From NCBI GenBank assembly GCA_963402885.1, contig OY727093.1, forward strand, positions 27,775,409-27,839,408: a stretch of DNA of 64,000 nt. The letters are read 5' to 3'. Positions 36,479-51,400 of this stretch are shown here, piece after piece; position 1 is the first letter of the stretch; the number at the start of each line of letters is the position of its first letter. Origin of the DNA: Antedon bifida. Its lineage: Eukaryota; Echinodermata; Crinoidea; Comatulida; Antedonidae. Made by a program: the position numbers and the translations under genes. A model generated the notes under the pieces. It ran no database searches, was not told the origin of the DNA, and worked only from the letters and a program-made list of their open reading frames with translations.

Positions 36479-39400
36479 CTGAGAAAGAAAAAATGACAAA
36501 GAATATTTTTAAATAGAATAAAAAAGAGAAAGAAAACAAAAAACTTGACAACTATACTAGATTCTCATGACTCAAATTACTAGAACTACACAAATTAAAG
36601 TAGACCCTCTCATTTAAGACACTCACTATTGAGGGACACCCTTATTCAGGGACACTTTTTTAAATGGCAGCCCTGTTTAGTGGGCATCTATAGTAATTTT
36701 TACATGAAACAAACGTTATTATAATATTAACAATGTTAACACTACTGTACGGCCAACCCCTATTCAAGGAACACCTCTATAAAGGGGACTCTTTGTTAAT
36801 AGGAGTTCTACTGAATCACTTTTCATCAAATCTCAACCTTGGTAATATTAAAAATGTTAACACTACGGCCAACCCCTATTCAAGGAACACCTCTATAAAG
36901 GGGACTCTTTGTTAATAGGAGTTCTACTGAATCACTTTTTATCAAATCTCAACCTTGGTAATATTAAAAATGTTAACACTACGGCCAACCCCTATTCAAC
37001 GAACACCTCTATAAAGGGGACTCTTAGTTGGGTCCAAGGTGTCCCATTAATGTGGATTCTACTGTATCACTTTTTATCAAATCTCAACCATGGTAATTTA
37101 AAAAACATGGCCTTAAAAATAAAATTTACAAGCTTCTATACTCTTCACTTGAATGTTTATTTGATTAGTATTTGACTACTAAATTTGGAACTGCCAACTT
37201 AAAAAATTGAAGGCACTTACTGGGGGCATACTTCCGTTGGTTTCTTGCTGCATAGGGAAGTCAACATTGGTTCCGCCTCGAAAAGTAACCGGGCCTTCAG
37301 GTGTAAACTTAGATCTGTATTCAAATCAAAATAATAATTTAGTGCAGGCTATTGTGGGTGACTGGTATGAACCAACAAGTTTTTCCTCTAAAGGTATTAT
37401 TCTATTTTACTTTATTTTATCCAAAATGGCAAATTATAGGTTTTTCTTAAATTACAGGTTAGTCTGAAAAGTATTTTAAACAGTAGGAATGATCATGACA
37501 AGATTAACACTATTGAACTTGGATAATGTTCTATTATACTAATGAGGTATCTTGTTGCATAAAAGTTGGGTCAATAAGGATGTGTATCATATCTTATGTG
37601 GAAATGGGAAACAATTTTAAATAATGGGAAGAAGTTTATAGTTTACAGTTTGACAACTTTAAAAATAACTTACGATCTCCGCTTTTTGGATATAAAAACG
37701 ATCAAAACTAGAATAATAAGAACAATTAATGCGATGATAACCACTACCACGGCAACGACTGCATTTTTTTCCGATTCTGAAAGATAAAACATGACAAAAT
37801 TACTCACATGTTTACTATAAGAAAATGGTCCAGGGCCCAAGCTGTTAAGCCACAGGACCGCAAGCCACAAATCTAGAGGTCCAGTATACAGATCTCGCTT
37901 GTGCATACTTTAAAGAATCCAGTACATCTTTTGTAAAACCTTGTATACACTACAGCTATCAAACTTTATGTGACAAAAAATGTGATGTGACCATATATGG
38001 ACATGATGATGTTATATCACTACCATATTTGGACACATCACACTTTTTTTGTCAAATTAGTTTGATAGTGTAGACAGTAGGGGGTAACCCCAATGTACTG
38101 GTCCTTCTCAGCCCTGTCATTGTGGACAGACAAATGAGTATTGTAAATACATTATTATATTATATAATATATACATACATTATTATACCAATATATATAG
38201 TATTTCATACACACCTGATGTTTGTGATGCTGGAGTTGCTTTATCTTTGGTTTCACTATAAGAATAAATTATAGAATATAGTATGTTCAGTAAGTTGTTT
38301 ATGTGATTGTTTGGGAATATATCAAAGTGGTGAAGTTATCAAGAAGTTAAAAAACCAAAAATAATTAAAAATCTAAAGAATTATTATATGAAATAAGAAA
38401 GTACCATACTGGTGCAGGTATAACCACAGACTTTGACATATGGCTCCTTCCAATAAAATAATGTTTTAAAAAACTGATTTGGGCTTAAATAAACTATTTA
38501 GAAAATACTTACTCGCAATTAGAAACACACGGTGCAGGAGGCAGGGTAGTTTCCTCTTCCATAGCTTAAATTTTAAAAAAAGTAAAATGATAATTAGATA
38601 AAATGTATTAAAGAAACAGTTGTTTTTGCCTTCTCAATATGGTATTCATTGAGGCCTATTAACAAGATAGAATATGCATTTAGAATTTTCTTACCACTTT
38701 AGATAAGCATATATATAAATCTTTATGTTATTCATAGTTTATACTGGCAAGTGTGTAGTTCCATAGGCATTGTAGAATTACACATCATTCGTGCATGTAT
38801 TTTATTTATTACATTAATAAGTAATGATTATAATGATGATTTAAAATTGTTTTGTTTTTTTTTTAAAACTTTTTACTGAATGCTTTTTTAACCATATTTT
38901 GTAAATTTAATAGTGGTATTAACCCCTGGGCTATTTTACTATATTTTTTTGGCAATAAACACATAATGTATATAGAACTTTCGTACGTTTTAGACACAAT
39001 CAAACTTTTTAACCAAATATAATATAGTAAACTTATAGAAAGACTTGAGATACTGGCTTGGGAGTGAAGATTTGAATACAGGACATTGAGAACTCATCTT
39101 AATTATCCCATCATCGTTAATGATCTATTTATTATCTGTTATTCAGTGAAGCAACAGGATCTTTACCTGATATACAGTAGGTATTGCTACCAGGTATAAA
39201 AGAATCACCATCAGGGCACTCGCATTTGTAACCAGCTGTTGCTTTATTATCAAACGTTGGTGGTATCTGGATACACAGATGACTGCACTTGCTATTCTCG
39301 CATGCGTTTACTATAAAAAAAACAAAGGATTTAATAATATTAATAATAATATTATCTTTCTGATATTCTAAAGCTTTGTCTACACTATCAAACTAGTTTG

Positions 39401-42400
39401 ATAATCTGACATCATCGTGTCCATATATGGGCACATCACATTTTTTTGTCACATAAAGTTTGATAGTGTACTAAATACAGAAATGCTTTATTTGTCAATT
39501 GTCCATTATCTATCCAGTAGAAATTCATCTTAAAGAATGCCTTCGACCCCACATTTAAAACTATGCTTAGGCCTATGGTGGTTGAAACTGAATATAACAA
39601 TAATGATGTTACACCAGCACAGCACTAATTGGAAAACAGGGTCAGACATATTTTTTAGTTGATTTTGTATTACTAAAATAATACACAATTATTGCTAAAA
39701 ACTTATTACTTGGCTAAAATCTAAGACAAAAATAGGGGGCGCTATTCAAAAAATCACTCATGCATACAATTTCAACCACTGTTTGCATTGAATAGTTGAT
39801 TATTAGAAAAAAATAAATTTCATTTTAAAATAAATACATTTTTAATACATGCCCAATCAAAAATTGTATAAATTGCTTGAACATTAAACAAAACGTATTT
39901 ACTGCAGTAAATGCAGTAGACCAATTTTGAAATGATCTCTAACTGTATTTTCATTTATTTATTTGACCAACAAAACATAATATACAATGTACAAAGATGA
40001 ATTGGGTCAGGGACTGCTAAAGTAATACGATTACTGTAACTACAAGAGTCAGCAGTCCCATGTAGATTTCCAACTCACCAGCAGCGACAGTGTATCTTGC
40101 CGGATGATACATTTTAACGGATGTCGGTCGGTTGATTCCTACCGAGATGGCAATTGGTACTCCGCGACCAAGTTTGTCCAATTTCATTATATTTCCCGAG
40201 GCTCCAACTTCACCAGTAACATAGTAAATGGATGATTCAAACACATCCAATTGGAATGGGTTCCTCAGATCTGAAATATAACAAGAATCAAATATACTAT
40301 ATATATATATACTAAGAAAGATCTATGTAACATGCAACCTCTTAAAATAATTCTATGACTATATTTGGAAATATACTATGGCTATTAACCAATCAGATAT
40401 TGAGAATTGTGATACATAACCCTAATTAGACTCAAATATCAGATGTTGAATTTTCTGTTGCTAGCTTACCATCATATTACTCTTTAACAAAATTCTACTA
40501 ATAAAGCTATCAACCAATCAAATAGCATAAATTGTATACTTACTATCGCCTGATGCCAAAAGCTGTCTGTTACTGCCATCATATGCCATGGATTCAATAG
40601 TGTTCTCCTTAATATCACACCAATATACAGTACCATCGTTGGCAAAATCAATAGCCAATCCAGTTGGCTCAACAATACGGATGTTTTCAACTTGCATTCT
40701 GTTGCTTCCGTCCATCCAGGACCACTCAATTTTTGGAGATGCTGGTGCATAATCGGTCCAATACATCAGTCTGAAAAAATATATGAAAAGCAATTAAGAA
40801 TAGTGCATACTAATTACTGGATGAATCTAAGCTTTATTTGAGGCTTCATTTCATTTTCTTTCGTTAGAAATGAATCACTGTCAAGTGGAATGGAAAGAGA
40901 AAAAAGTGGTGAGTTACAACCCTGGCACTAGGTCAGTATTAAACCCTGGAATTTGGAATGGTATACGTAGTAACAACTAAGTTACAGCTCCAAAAATGTA
41001 TTTGAATCGGCAAACGTCCATATATGTAGTTACTGTATATATGCATGATATTGCTACTATTTTTACCGTCTATCAGGGTTAACCACGATGTCACCAGGAA
41101 GACCAAGCCCAGTGTTGATAATCGATTTGACATAACGTCCATCGACCTTTGACATCATAATTCTAGGTCCAGATTCAGCATCCCGCCTCACTCTTGGTGC
41201 ACCTTCATTTATGCCTTGGTCAGTCCAAAAGATATTCCTAAAAAGATGTCATTAGATTAAACATTTGAATTTTTCAAACTGTGTACAAAGTTTATGTGAC
41301 AAAAAAATGTGATATATGGACATGGTGATGTTATATCACTACCATATTTGGGCATATCACTGCCATATTTGGGCATATCACTGCCATATTTTGGCATATC
41401 ACTGCTATATTTGGGCATATCACTGCCATAGGCACATCAAACTTTTTTTGCCAAACTTGTTTGATAGTACACAGAGCTTTAGATTCACCATGCAGTGATG
41501 GCAGGGAACCATAAACCATTGCCATCAATTGGCACATTTCCAATGCAATGAGTCTATTAACAAAGAAACGCAACATAAATACTTACTGCCCAATCCAGTC
41601 AACAGCAATTGAATATGGATTCTGTAAATTATCAATTTCAAGATTTTCTGGAGTAATTAACAAGTTGTCGTAATTACGCCCTCTATTGATTGTTTGATAA
41701 CCGGCATCTATCCAATAAGTAATATCTGCAATATAATAGGTAAAAATAAGTTTATTTCAGATATCAAATTAATGTATAGGTTCACTTACTTTTACAAGGA
41801 AATGTAATTACCCAATAACCAAACATATAAAGTAAATTATATCTGAGATATAATAGGTGAATAAATTATTTAAGTAGGCTTGTTATGGATTAAAAACGCA
41901 TTAAATAAAAAAAGATTCTTCATAACCAAACTTGTCCAAGAATCTATATATATAAAAAATATAAAGAACATTATGCTTGGGAAGCAGACCTCCCAACATA
42001 CACCTACACGTAGTAGACTACCATTTATAATACCAAAACGGCAAATAACATTGCGACTATAACGGTAAGCAGGGTTGTTTAATCCCAACCATGTTTCCAA
42101 TACTAAGAGGATGGATAGAAAGTTTTTTTTTCATACCCATTGTACTATAGTAGACACTAATGAAAGACTCTATAGCTATTCAGGCCGGTCACACCCATAT
42201 TAGGTAAACAAGACATCATTACTTACTTGTTGTGGTGTCATAATCCACTGATTGCAGTTTGGCTTGGTAGCCAATCAGCTGAAAGTATTCATTTTTTTCT
42301 GGGTCAAATTGTCTAATTGTGTTTCCATCACCGTAAACAATCTGTGGTCTTCCACCTAAAATTATATATATATATTTTAATTACAATATCAGAATATTTA

Positions 42401-45400
42401 CATACTTTACTAATTAACCTTAAAAAGATAATAATTTGATGGGCTTGTCAATGTTTAAAATTACATTTTTAAATGTTCTTAGTTATTGTGCCCTAGACAA
42501 GAAACCTGTTTAAGGTCAATATGGAAATTGTGTGCGCAACATTTTCTCCTTTTTCCAAAACTTTTTATTTAACAGGCTTTAAACAACTTTATATATGATT
42601 TATTTATATATGATTTGATTTGAATTAATTCGGGAACATTAATATAAACAAGAAATATTTCTTACAAAAAACCCTGCTCGACATTTTAAAATTAATCATT
42701 GTTCTTTCTTCAGATATATTTATGATTAATTATTAAAAGATGTCCTTTAATCCCAAAAATACATACAAATCAAAGATAGTTCTTTAATTATGAATCACAT
42801 GCCCATTTAAGAATGGTCAATTTTGAACTTTAATGTGCTGTGTGTGTGACCTCAAGGCATGCAACTGAATACCCTCTAGAGACAACATGACTTCAAGCAA
42901 AGAGTGATATATTATAGAGTGAGAAAATTCTTTCCAGTCTGTTGATTCGCGTCAACCAATCAAAGGGCGAGAATCCAAAATCGTTCAACCATGAGCCCTC
43001 ATAGACTCTCTTTTTCCAGACGTTTTTTGGGTCCAGCAGCTGGGATCTATAAATTATAGTCGAGTTTACAAAGTCACAAAACTGTCAACCTTAGATACTA
43101 TAACTGATACTTGCTTTATATCTGAATGAGTAGTCCTCATGGGACGTAGCTGGCTAGAGCAGCAGCGTGAAAATACCTACAGTATATAGTGATAACATTA
43201 ACTACTAACATTACACAGAAATACATTGATAGAAGATTTACCAGAATAGTCCAAAAAGCTTAGTATAAATAGTTTCAACTTACCATTTGCTTTACAGTCC
43301 GGTTGATTTTTATCTGTATCTGTTTTTCCAGAGTCGGTATAGCCAGGAGCACATGAACAGGTGTAACTTCCTTTTGTGTTGGTGCATTTTTGAAAACATG
43401 GATTATCAAGACATTCATTATAATCTATAAAAGAAAAGGAGAATACATTAATGTTGACATTGATATGACAACAGTCGCGCATCACTGAACCCTAGTCGAA
43501 AATTACCCTGCGGATGGAATAGATAGACTTATATAAAGTCATGCATTGTTACACAATGCCTACAGCTTTTAATATAGGGTTACAGGAAATGAATGATCAA
43601 TCATATTACTTCACTCCCTGTACGCCCTATTTACCCTTATATTGAAAGGACTACAACTCCTCTATCTAAAACATCCCTAGGTGATTATCAATCAGATTTG
43701 ACAATAATCACATTCCTATTTCACATTTTATTTGGAGACAATCAATCAAAGAAGGATCGATATTATAAATAATCATAATCTTAAATTTAGGTTAATGGGC
43801 TATTTCTTTTTAATAATACAGATCAGGTGAGAACCCATGATAGAGGACTAACATATAATATTAATAGCCAGTCAAAAATTGATATCAAAAAGTAGTTAAT
43901 ATTTTCCCCCAGATCTGCCCTTGAAGATTAAGGTGAGGTTGTCATCAGTTTGGGTATGAAAGAGCTACATTGCCTCATCTTTCAGATAGAAGGTAAAGTC
44001 GTTGGTCATGTGCATGGTAAAGAATTTGTTACACTATTTTAAAAAGAGTAGGGTATAGGGGATTGTCTCCCAGGGTGATAATCAGGATCGTGTACCGCAG
44101 GGTGCTTTGGTTAACAGTCTTGTACTGAAGAGGTCGTCACAAAGAATAAAGTTTGATTAAAGATGTATTGTCCACCAAAAACATGAAAAATGAAGATTGA
44201 TAAAAAGACTATTTGACAGTTTTAATAAAGTTAATCACTTCTGTAGAAAAAAAACCTAAACAAATTATGTTTTCACTTATAAAAAGACAAAACTTCCAGT
44301 CAATTTGAAAATTGTTTGCTTTAAATTATAGTTTTTTCAGGTAAATAATTTTTTGTCAATCCAATTTTTGGTCAAAGTGAATACCTATTATGTGACATTA
44401 AAATGGCATATTCAACAAAAACATTAAACAAATTTATTTTTTCAAGGGGACAATATATCTTTAATTAATAATAAATATTCTTACCTTCGCATGATTTTCC
44501 ATCAGTTTGAGATACAATGTAACCATCATTGCAACTGCAAGCATAGCCTCGATCTAGATCAACACACACTTGTTCACATTTACCATTACCATCTGAATCA
44601 CAATTACCAGTTGCTGGGGGAAAAGAATACAAAAGATATTGTATAATATTGTATATTATATATTATATTGTATAAATAAACTTTGAACAAGCACTAAGAA
44701 TGAATGAATGTGAAATTTGCTCTCTGTACACTACATATCATATCATAACATATTACACATATTAAAAAAAAACACATTATAAAAATTTATAAATAAAAAA
44801 TAAAATATAAATTGAGATAACTGGAGATTAATAATGACAATGCTAACACTACTACTACCAATATAAAAAAATGTTCATATTCATCACCATCCCCTAGTTT
44901 TATTGTAATAGTAGAATAAGTTCAACCAAAATAAAAATAACAATTTTAAAAGACAACCAACCCCAACAAATAATATTTGATAGAGGGCTCTATATAAATT
45001 AAAATCTATATAATAATTTATTGTCACCATCTAAATAAACAAACAGGACATTTCTTGGAAAACAATTTAAACGTAGAAACAAAAATCAAACTTCATTACA
45101 ACAAACCATTTAAAAAACTAGATTTACAGGTATACATTATCAACCATATACGACCAACTACACAAAAACAATATTAAATGTGTTCACACATGTTAAACAT
45201 GCATAGAATGAAGTTAAGCTGATCCGAATTTTATTCAAGTGCTTGTGTGATCAGTTAACTCTCTTATTTCAGAATGTTAACTCCGATTGATACAACAAAC
45301 CATATAAAAAACTAGATTTACAGGTATACATTACAACCATCTACGACCAACTACACAAAAACAATATTAGATGTGTTCACACATGTTAAACATGCATAGA

Positions 45401-48400
45401 ATGAAGTTAAGCCGATCCGAATTTTATTCAAGTGCTTGTGTGATCAGTTAACTCTCTTATTTCAGAATGTTAACTCCGATTGATTTCACAATGTAACATT
45501 AGAGATAGAAATAACTTCACACCAGACAACATGAGATATTAAATGTAATTTTTGGGTTTGAATTTGAAAGCACAACAGCGATAGAACTCTGATAGACATA
45601 GCTTAAGCTGGTTTAAGTTACCCCACAACAGACTTACCACATCCTTGCTCATCAGACATGTCTGCACAGTTGATTACACCATTACATACTTGAGTCAGTG
45701 GAATACAATCTTTATTTGCACATTTAAACTCACTTTCTGTGCAAATTTCTACAGGATCTACAAAAAATACAAGGTTTGTATATATTTTTTTTAAACAATC
45801 GCCTGCATGACATTCAAATTGTGTTTATGCTCAAAAGGAAGAGAGAGTCACCCAAACCAACTGAAGTCTTTCAAGGTGTGTTTCAAAATGCAATAGTAAA
45901 TCTTCTCCTAATGTGCTGTGGTGGTTAAAAAAACACATTCCCATCATATATTCACAGGAGGATTTTGTTTAGGCACACTCTTATGCGTCTAATTTTTTTG
46001 GTCTCAGCAATTTGTTGGGGACTAGGCTTTGTATTTTGTAATTTGTACATACCAAATGGTATTCTACAGGACTCATTTACATTGATCCTTAATAATCCTG
46101 CATCCATACAGATCACAGAATAAACAAATTTATATTAGAATATCTCTCTAAAATCCCAACTTACTACATAGATCATGGTCATTTTCATCACTACTATTCG
46201 GGCAATCTACAATCCCATCACATTGCTTTCTTTTTGATAGACATGCTGAACTGGGTCCATCACATCTGAAATATTCATCTTCATTGCAGTCAACATTTAC
46301 TAAAAATAAAAGAATAATAAGAAATTATGGATATCAAAATGCAAAACTTTCTATTACAGCTTGAACAAATACAAACAAAACGAATAGTTAATAGGTAATC
46401 TTAGATCTTTACACAATCATGAATAAACAAACTCCTCTTTCAGGAATACCCTTATCAAACTAGAAACTGCAGAAGTGATGGTAAAAGCCTAACAAGTCCA
46501 AACAAATCCTGCTACGGGTTTGATTGACTTATTGATCAAGAGCAGCTCATGATAGGGGAGACTCCTTTCAACCCATTGATCAAGAGCAGCTCATGATAGA
46601 AACATGTGTGTAAACTTACAGCAGGCCTCACTGGATTCATCACTGCCATCTGTACAGTCGTCCTCTCCATCACAAACCCATTCCTTAAAAGTACAGAGCT
46701 TATTGGCACAGGTGAATTCTGTTGTCAGACAATAATGGCCACCTGGATACCGTGTTGCTATCATAAACAAAAATTACAATTTGTTAATATATAAAGATTA
46801 TATTTTATAATTTTATATAAATATATAAACACAAATTATAGATAATTCTAAAGAAAAATATAATTGTACTTACAAGAAGGTAAATGAAGCAGTTATAAAT
46901 AAATATTCAAAAATGTTTATATAATTAAATGATGTATGTAAAGAGTTGCAAAACAGGGTGACAATTATATATATATATATTATATATTACAAAAATTAAC
47001 TTAAATTTATTTTTAAACCTATGTTTGATATCTTAAAAAACAAAAGGTAAATTCAACAATTTTGTAACAAACAAATAAATATGGTATCAACTTTGACATA
47101 AATAAAACGACATACTTTTTTTATATAGCTACAGTTGCTATGTAATGGTGGTTACCTTGCTTATTAATTCAAGTGTCCTGAGTTAAAATGTTGCCTTTTT
47201 ATGGCCCAACGGTTGTATTGCCACTTATATAGTGTAATGTATTTGCCGTTATATTTTTTTTTAAAAGATTTTTAAAACTTACGACAATTTATTTCATCAG
47301 ATATGTCTTGACAGTCAGGATCTCCATCGCACTGATAGTCTTTTGAAATACAATGTCCACTAGTACACTGAAATTGGTCAAAATTGCATGACCGATCAAC
47401 TGTAGATAGAACAAACATTAACTTTAGTATTATTATGATAACCCCTGTCAAGAAAAATGTTTTTTTTTGTACATTTGTCAGTTTGGTATATTTTTTTATT
47501 TCATATTTATTTATACTGAGTGACCTCTTCAGTCAAAGACTGGTCTCCCAGAGGGCCCAGTTATGATCAATGGCTGTGAGTGACAGTGACTGTGTGTGTA
47601 CTAGCACACCATGGTAACCTTCTACTCATCTCGAAAGATGTACTAGGTTCCTTAAAGTGCATATGAGATAGATGTGTACACTGGACCTATGGTTTATAGT
47701 CCTTATCCGAGAAGATTTGTTCTACCACCAGAACCATGAAACGAATAAGCCTCAAATCCTACGTAATTACGGTCCCACTGTCTAAACTGCTTGGCCACTC
47801 ACTCGAGCTAAAAACACTCCACATCAATTTGCTTCACCATAGTTTTTGTAACTCTTCCACAGATCTTGATATATACACTCTTCTTTTTTTTCGGGAATAT
47901 CGTAATTACTTCGTAATTACGGTTCCACTGTCTTAACCGCTTGGACACTCACTCGCTCTATTATTATGATATATGATTATCAATACTTACGACAAGCGTA
48001 TTCATCTGAATTGTCGCCACAATCATCTTCATGATCACAGACCCATTTACTTGGAATGCATGTGCTCGTGCCAACACATGTAAATTCACTTTCAGAACAT
48101 TCGCGAGGCGCTAAATAAAACAAATATTAATAATTTAGTATTTAAGCTGGAAAAGAAGGTAATTCCCAAATGATTGTAAAAATCAAAGGATAGAGTTCCA
48201 ACAAGTTTAAAGTCTTTTCATATTCTTTCATTATTCAGATTCAGATTCGATTTATTACGTCATTCATACATAGTATAATGATGATTGTTTTCTTGGCAGA
48301 AAAACACAAGCAAAACAATACACACATAATATTCACATTAGTGATCAACTTGGAACTAACAACAACAACAACAACTGATCAAGCAATATAAAATACAACA

Positions 48401-51400
48401 GACCTAATGACCTATCTTTGAAACTTCATTGTTGTGTAATCTAATAGCGCTAGGTAAGAATGAAAATGTATGTCTATTTGTTTTAACTGGGATTGTTGTT
48501 AATCTTCCAGATCTGGTAACTACTAACTTATTGTTGAGAATATGAGATTCATCAGCTAAAATACTATTTAATTTAGAATTAGAATCAAAGGGAAAAAACC
48601 TGATCTCATTCGTCCCTTTGTGATGAGCTAGCAACATCAACGTTATGTTAATAACCAAATTCAAATATTAAAGATAAATGCAATCCAATTCAATTATTTT
48701 CCATAAAGACATATAATACAAAATATATATTTAATACAAAAATGTTGGGAACATCAGTAAGTCTGCCGGATTGTAGAAAAGTGATCAAATTACTATATGT
48801 ATATACTCTTCTTCTGATGCAGAACAATTTAAAAAACAATTTAACAATTTTAAAAAGGGGGCAGGGAAATACAAAAAAACATATAAAACCTGTGACTTGG
48901 AAAGGTAATACAACAAGGAAATGAAATAAAAATAGAGATGCGATGGTACGGAAAGCTAATTTATTATTTCTATGAGAAACTAGACTACTTACCACAACCA
49001 ACTTCATCTTCACCATTGTCACAGTCCTCATCGCCATCACACTGCCAGCGTAGAGGTATACAAGAGGAATCGCTACATTGGAACTCGCCTACACCATCAC
49101 ACTGTTGGTTACCTAATTTAAAATAAACAGTAATCAAACGTAAGTACAGTAATTTCAAAATTGATAAATGTACAGTATACTACATAGAAACACCAAATTG
49201 GCATTCAGTTTGCCTGACTGGCATTATTTTTTTCCTATGAGGTTAAGGCAGAAATCATGAATAATGCATTACCTAATACATTATTTTCTATAATAAAACC
49301 AAGATAGCTGATCTACTTCCTAAATATACTTAACCTAACCCTCTAAATAATCTTGATTATGGAATACAAATGTGTTAAGGTTAGGTTATTGACTTACTAC
49401 AATAATCTGGATTTTCATCACTGTTATCTCTGCAGTTGTCATAGCCATTGCAGAAAGCATATGAAGGTATGCATCGGTAGTTAGTGGTACAAGGCTGCCA
49501 TCCCGGTTGACAAGTTGCAGACTCTGCAAACAAGAAAATTAAGAAGAAATCCATTTTAATTTACAAAAAGATATTTTGTAGGTGATATTATTTGATATGG
49601 TTTTAACATTTAGCGCTTAGATTTTTATATTAATTATTCATTCTGAAGGTCAAATTAAAACATTCAAGAATAAAAACAAAGTTATTTCTACTGTGGTATA
49701 TTTCCTAATGTGTATCCTTTTTTATCTTAATCATATCGAAAATTTGTCCTCTCATAACAAGAAATAGTGTTTGGCTGTGTTATACATTAGTGGTTTTATT
49801 TTTCATTTCTCTATTTAGTAGAGTAGAACTAATGAAAAAAAGGGGCCAACCTCAAAAAAATTGCAACAAAAGGTTTTTCAACGGATTTTGGTAGTATTGG
49901 GTGTACTAAATAACAGAAAAAAAGTCTCAAGAATTTTGACCACCGGAAAGTGTTTTTTTTTCAAGATGGCCGCCAAAATAGATAAAACGTTAAAATGTCA
50001 ATACCTCCTAAACTACTTGGTCTATTGATATGATTTTGGTACCAAAATACTCAGAACATACATATTTATATTTGCCCTAATAGAACATTTTGGCCAAAAA
50101 TGACCGGAAATGCTATTTCTTGCATGTTTGACCTTTGACCTTGATATGTTGTATCTTGGTAACAACTGACCGTAGGGAAACAAATTGTGACTCAAATTGT
50201 TCAGAATGTACATATTTACATTTATTGTAATGAGACATTTTGTCAAAAAATGGTTAGAAGTAAAGGTTATTGACCTTTAACCTTTATCTATGTAGAATGT
50301 CCATATCTCGGCAACTATGTGTGGTAGAGATTTAAAATTGGGCTCTAAATACTGAGCATATGCTTATTTATATTTACTCTAATGAAACAGTTTGACAAAA
50401 AATGACCAGAAACGACATTTTTTGATGATTGACCTTGATATGCTATATTTCGATAATGACTGACTAAGACATACTATTTATGGCTCAATTTGTTCAGAAT
50501 ATAATTATTTTTATTTCGTATAATGGTCTAATCTACCCATGGAATTAAGAGCTTTCCTGGGTAACTGTAATATTTATAAAGACTTTTAGAATATGAGTTC
50601 AAGTTCAAATTGTTCAGAACATACTGTATACATTCTTAATAATAATAGTGAATAAAAAACCCGAAAAGTAAACAAAAACAAATATAATAATAATTTTTAA
50701 TTTCTAATTACGGTATAGCAGCAGTTGATTGGATATTGTGCATGTATTTAGTACGGCTTCCTAAACAACTTTTTTAACTTCGTCTTCATCATCGTCATCA
50801 ATCTCTCTATCTACGTTGTTCCATTCTTCTAGTTGACACACTCCCCAAACTGAAGTACATGCCAATCCATAGCATCTACAACTGCAACATACAGTTTTAC
50901 ATCCAGTAGTACAGTTACAATGGATGATTTTCAAAAGTTCTTCTGAAGCAGCAGTTTCAATCGTCATTATTGGCACAAATGTTTTATTAAAAACTTCCCC
51001 GACTTGGTAGCATCCATGGTATTATCTTTCTTTATCCATTGCATGATTTGATAGTATACTCTAAGACTGTGACATTTTGTAGCAGATGAGGTTGGTGGTA
51101 GTAGTTGTTGAGGTTTGATAAATTATTTACCCTCAGCAACTTTCTTATTAAACAGCTTGCATCTGTAGCTATTTGGGAAATCCAGTGACTTGGCTCCAAA
51201 ACGAATAGACATGGCCTTTAATCCAAACTCCTCGATAGTTTGAAATTTCTGATGCGGTTGAGTGAAACTATCGGCACACATCAGTGTCATATTCTAGGTT
51301 ACTTTCTATCAATTTATTGATTTATTTGCCTTCCTAAAGATGTCTTTAGGCTTTGAAGAGTGAGGGTGGAAACGGACTTGATATTTCATTACATCGTCTA

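Noticed and set aside
46606-46794. Plus-strand 62-codon frame
   Set aside because: Shadow of LDLa exon w20 on the opposite strand.
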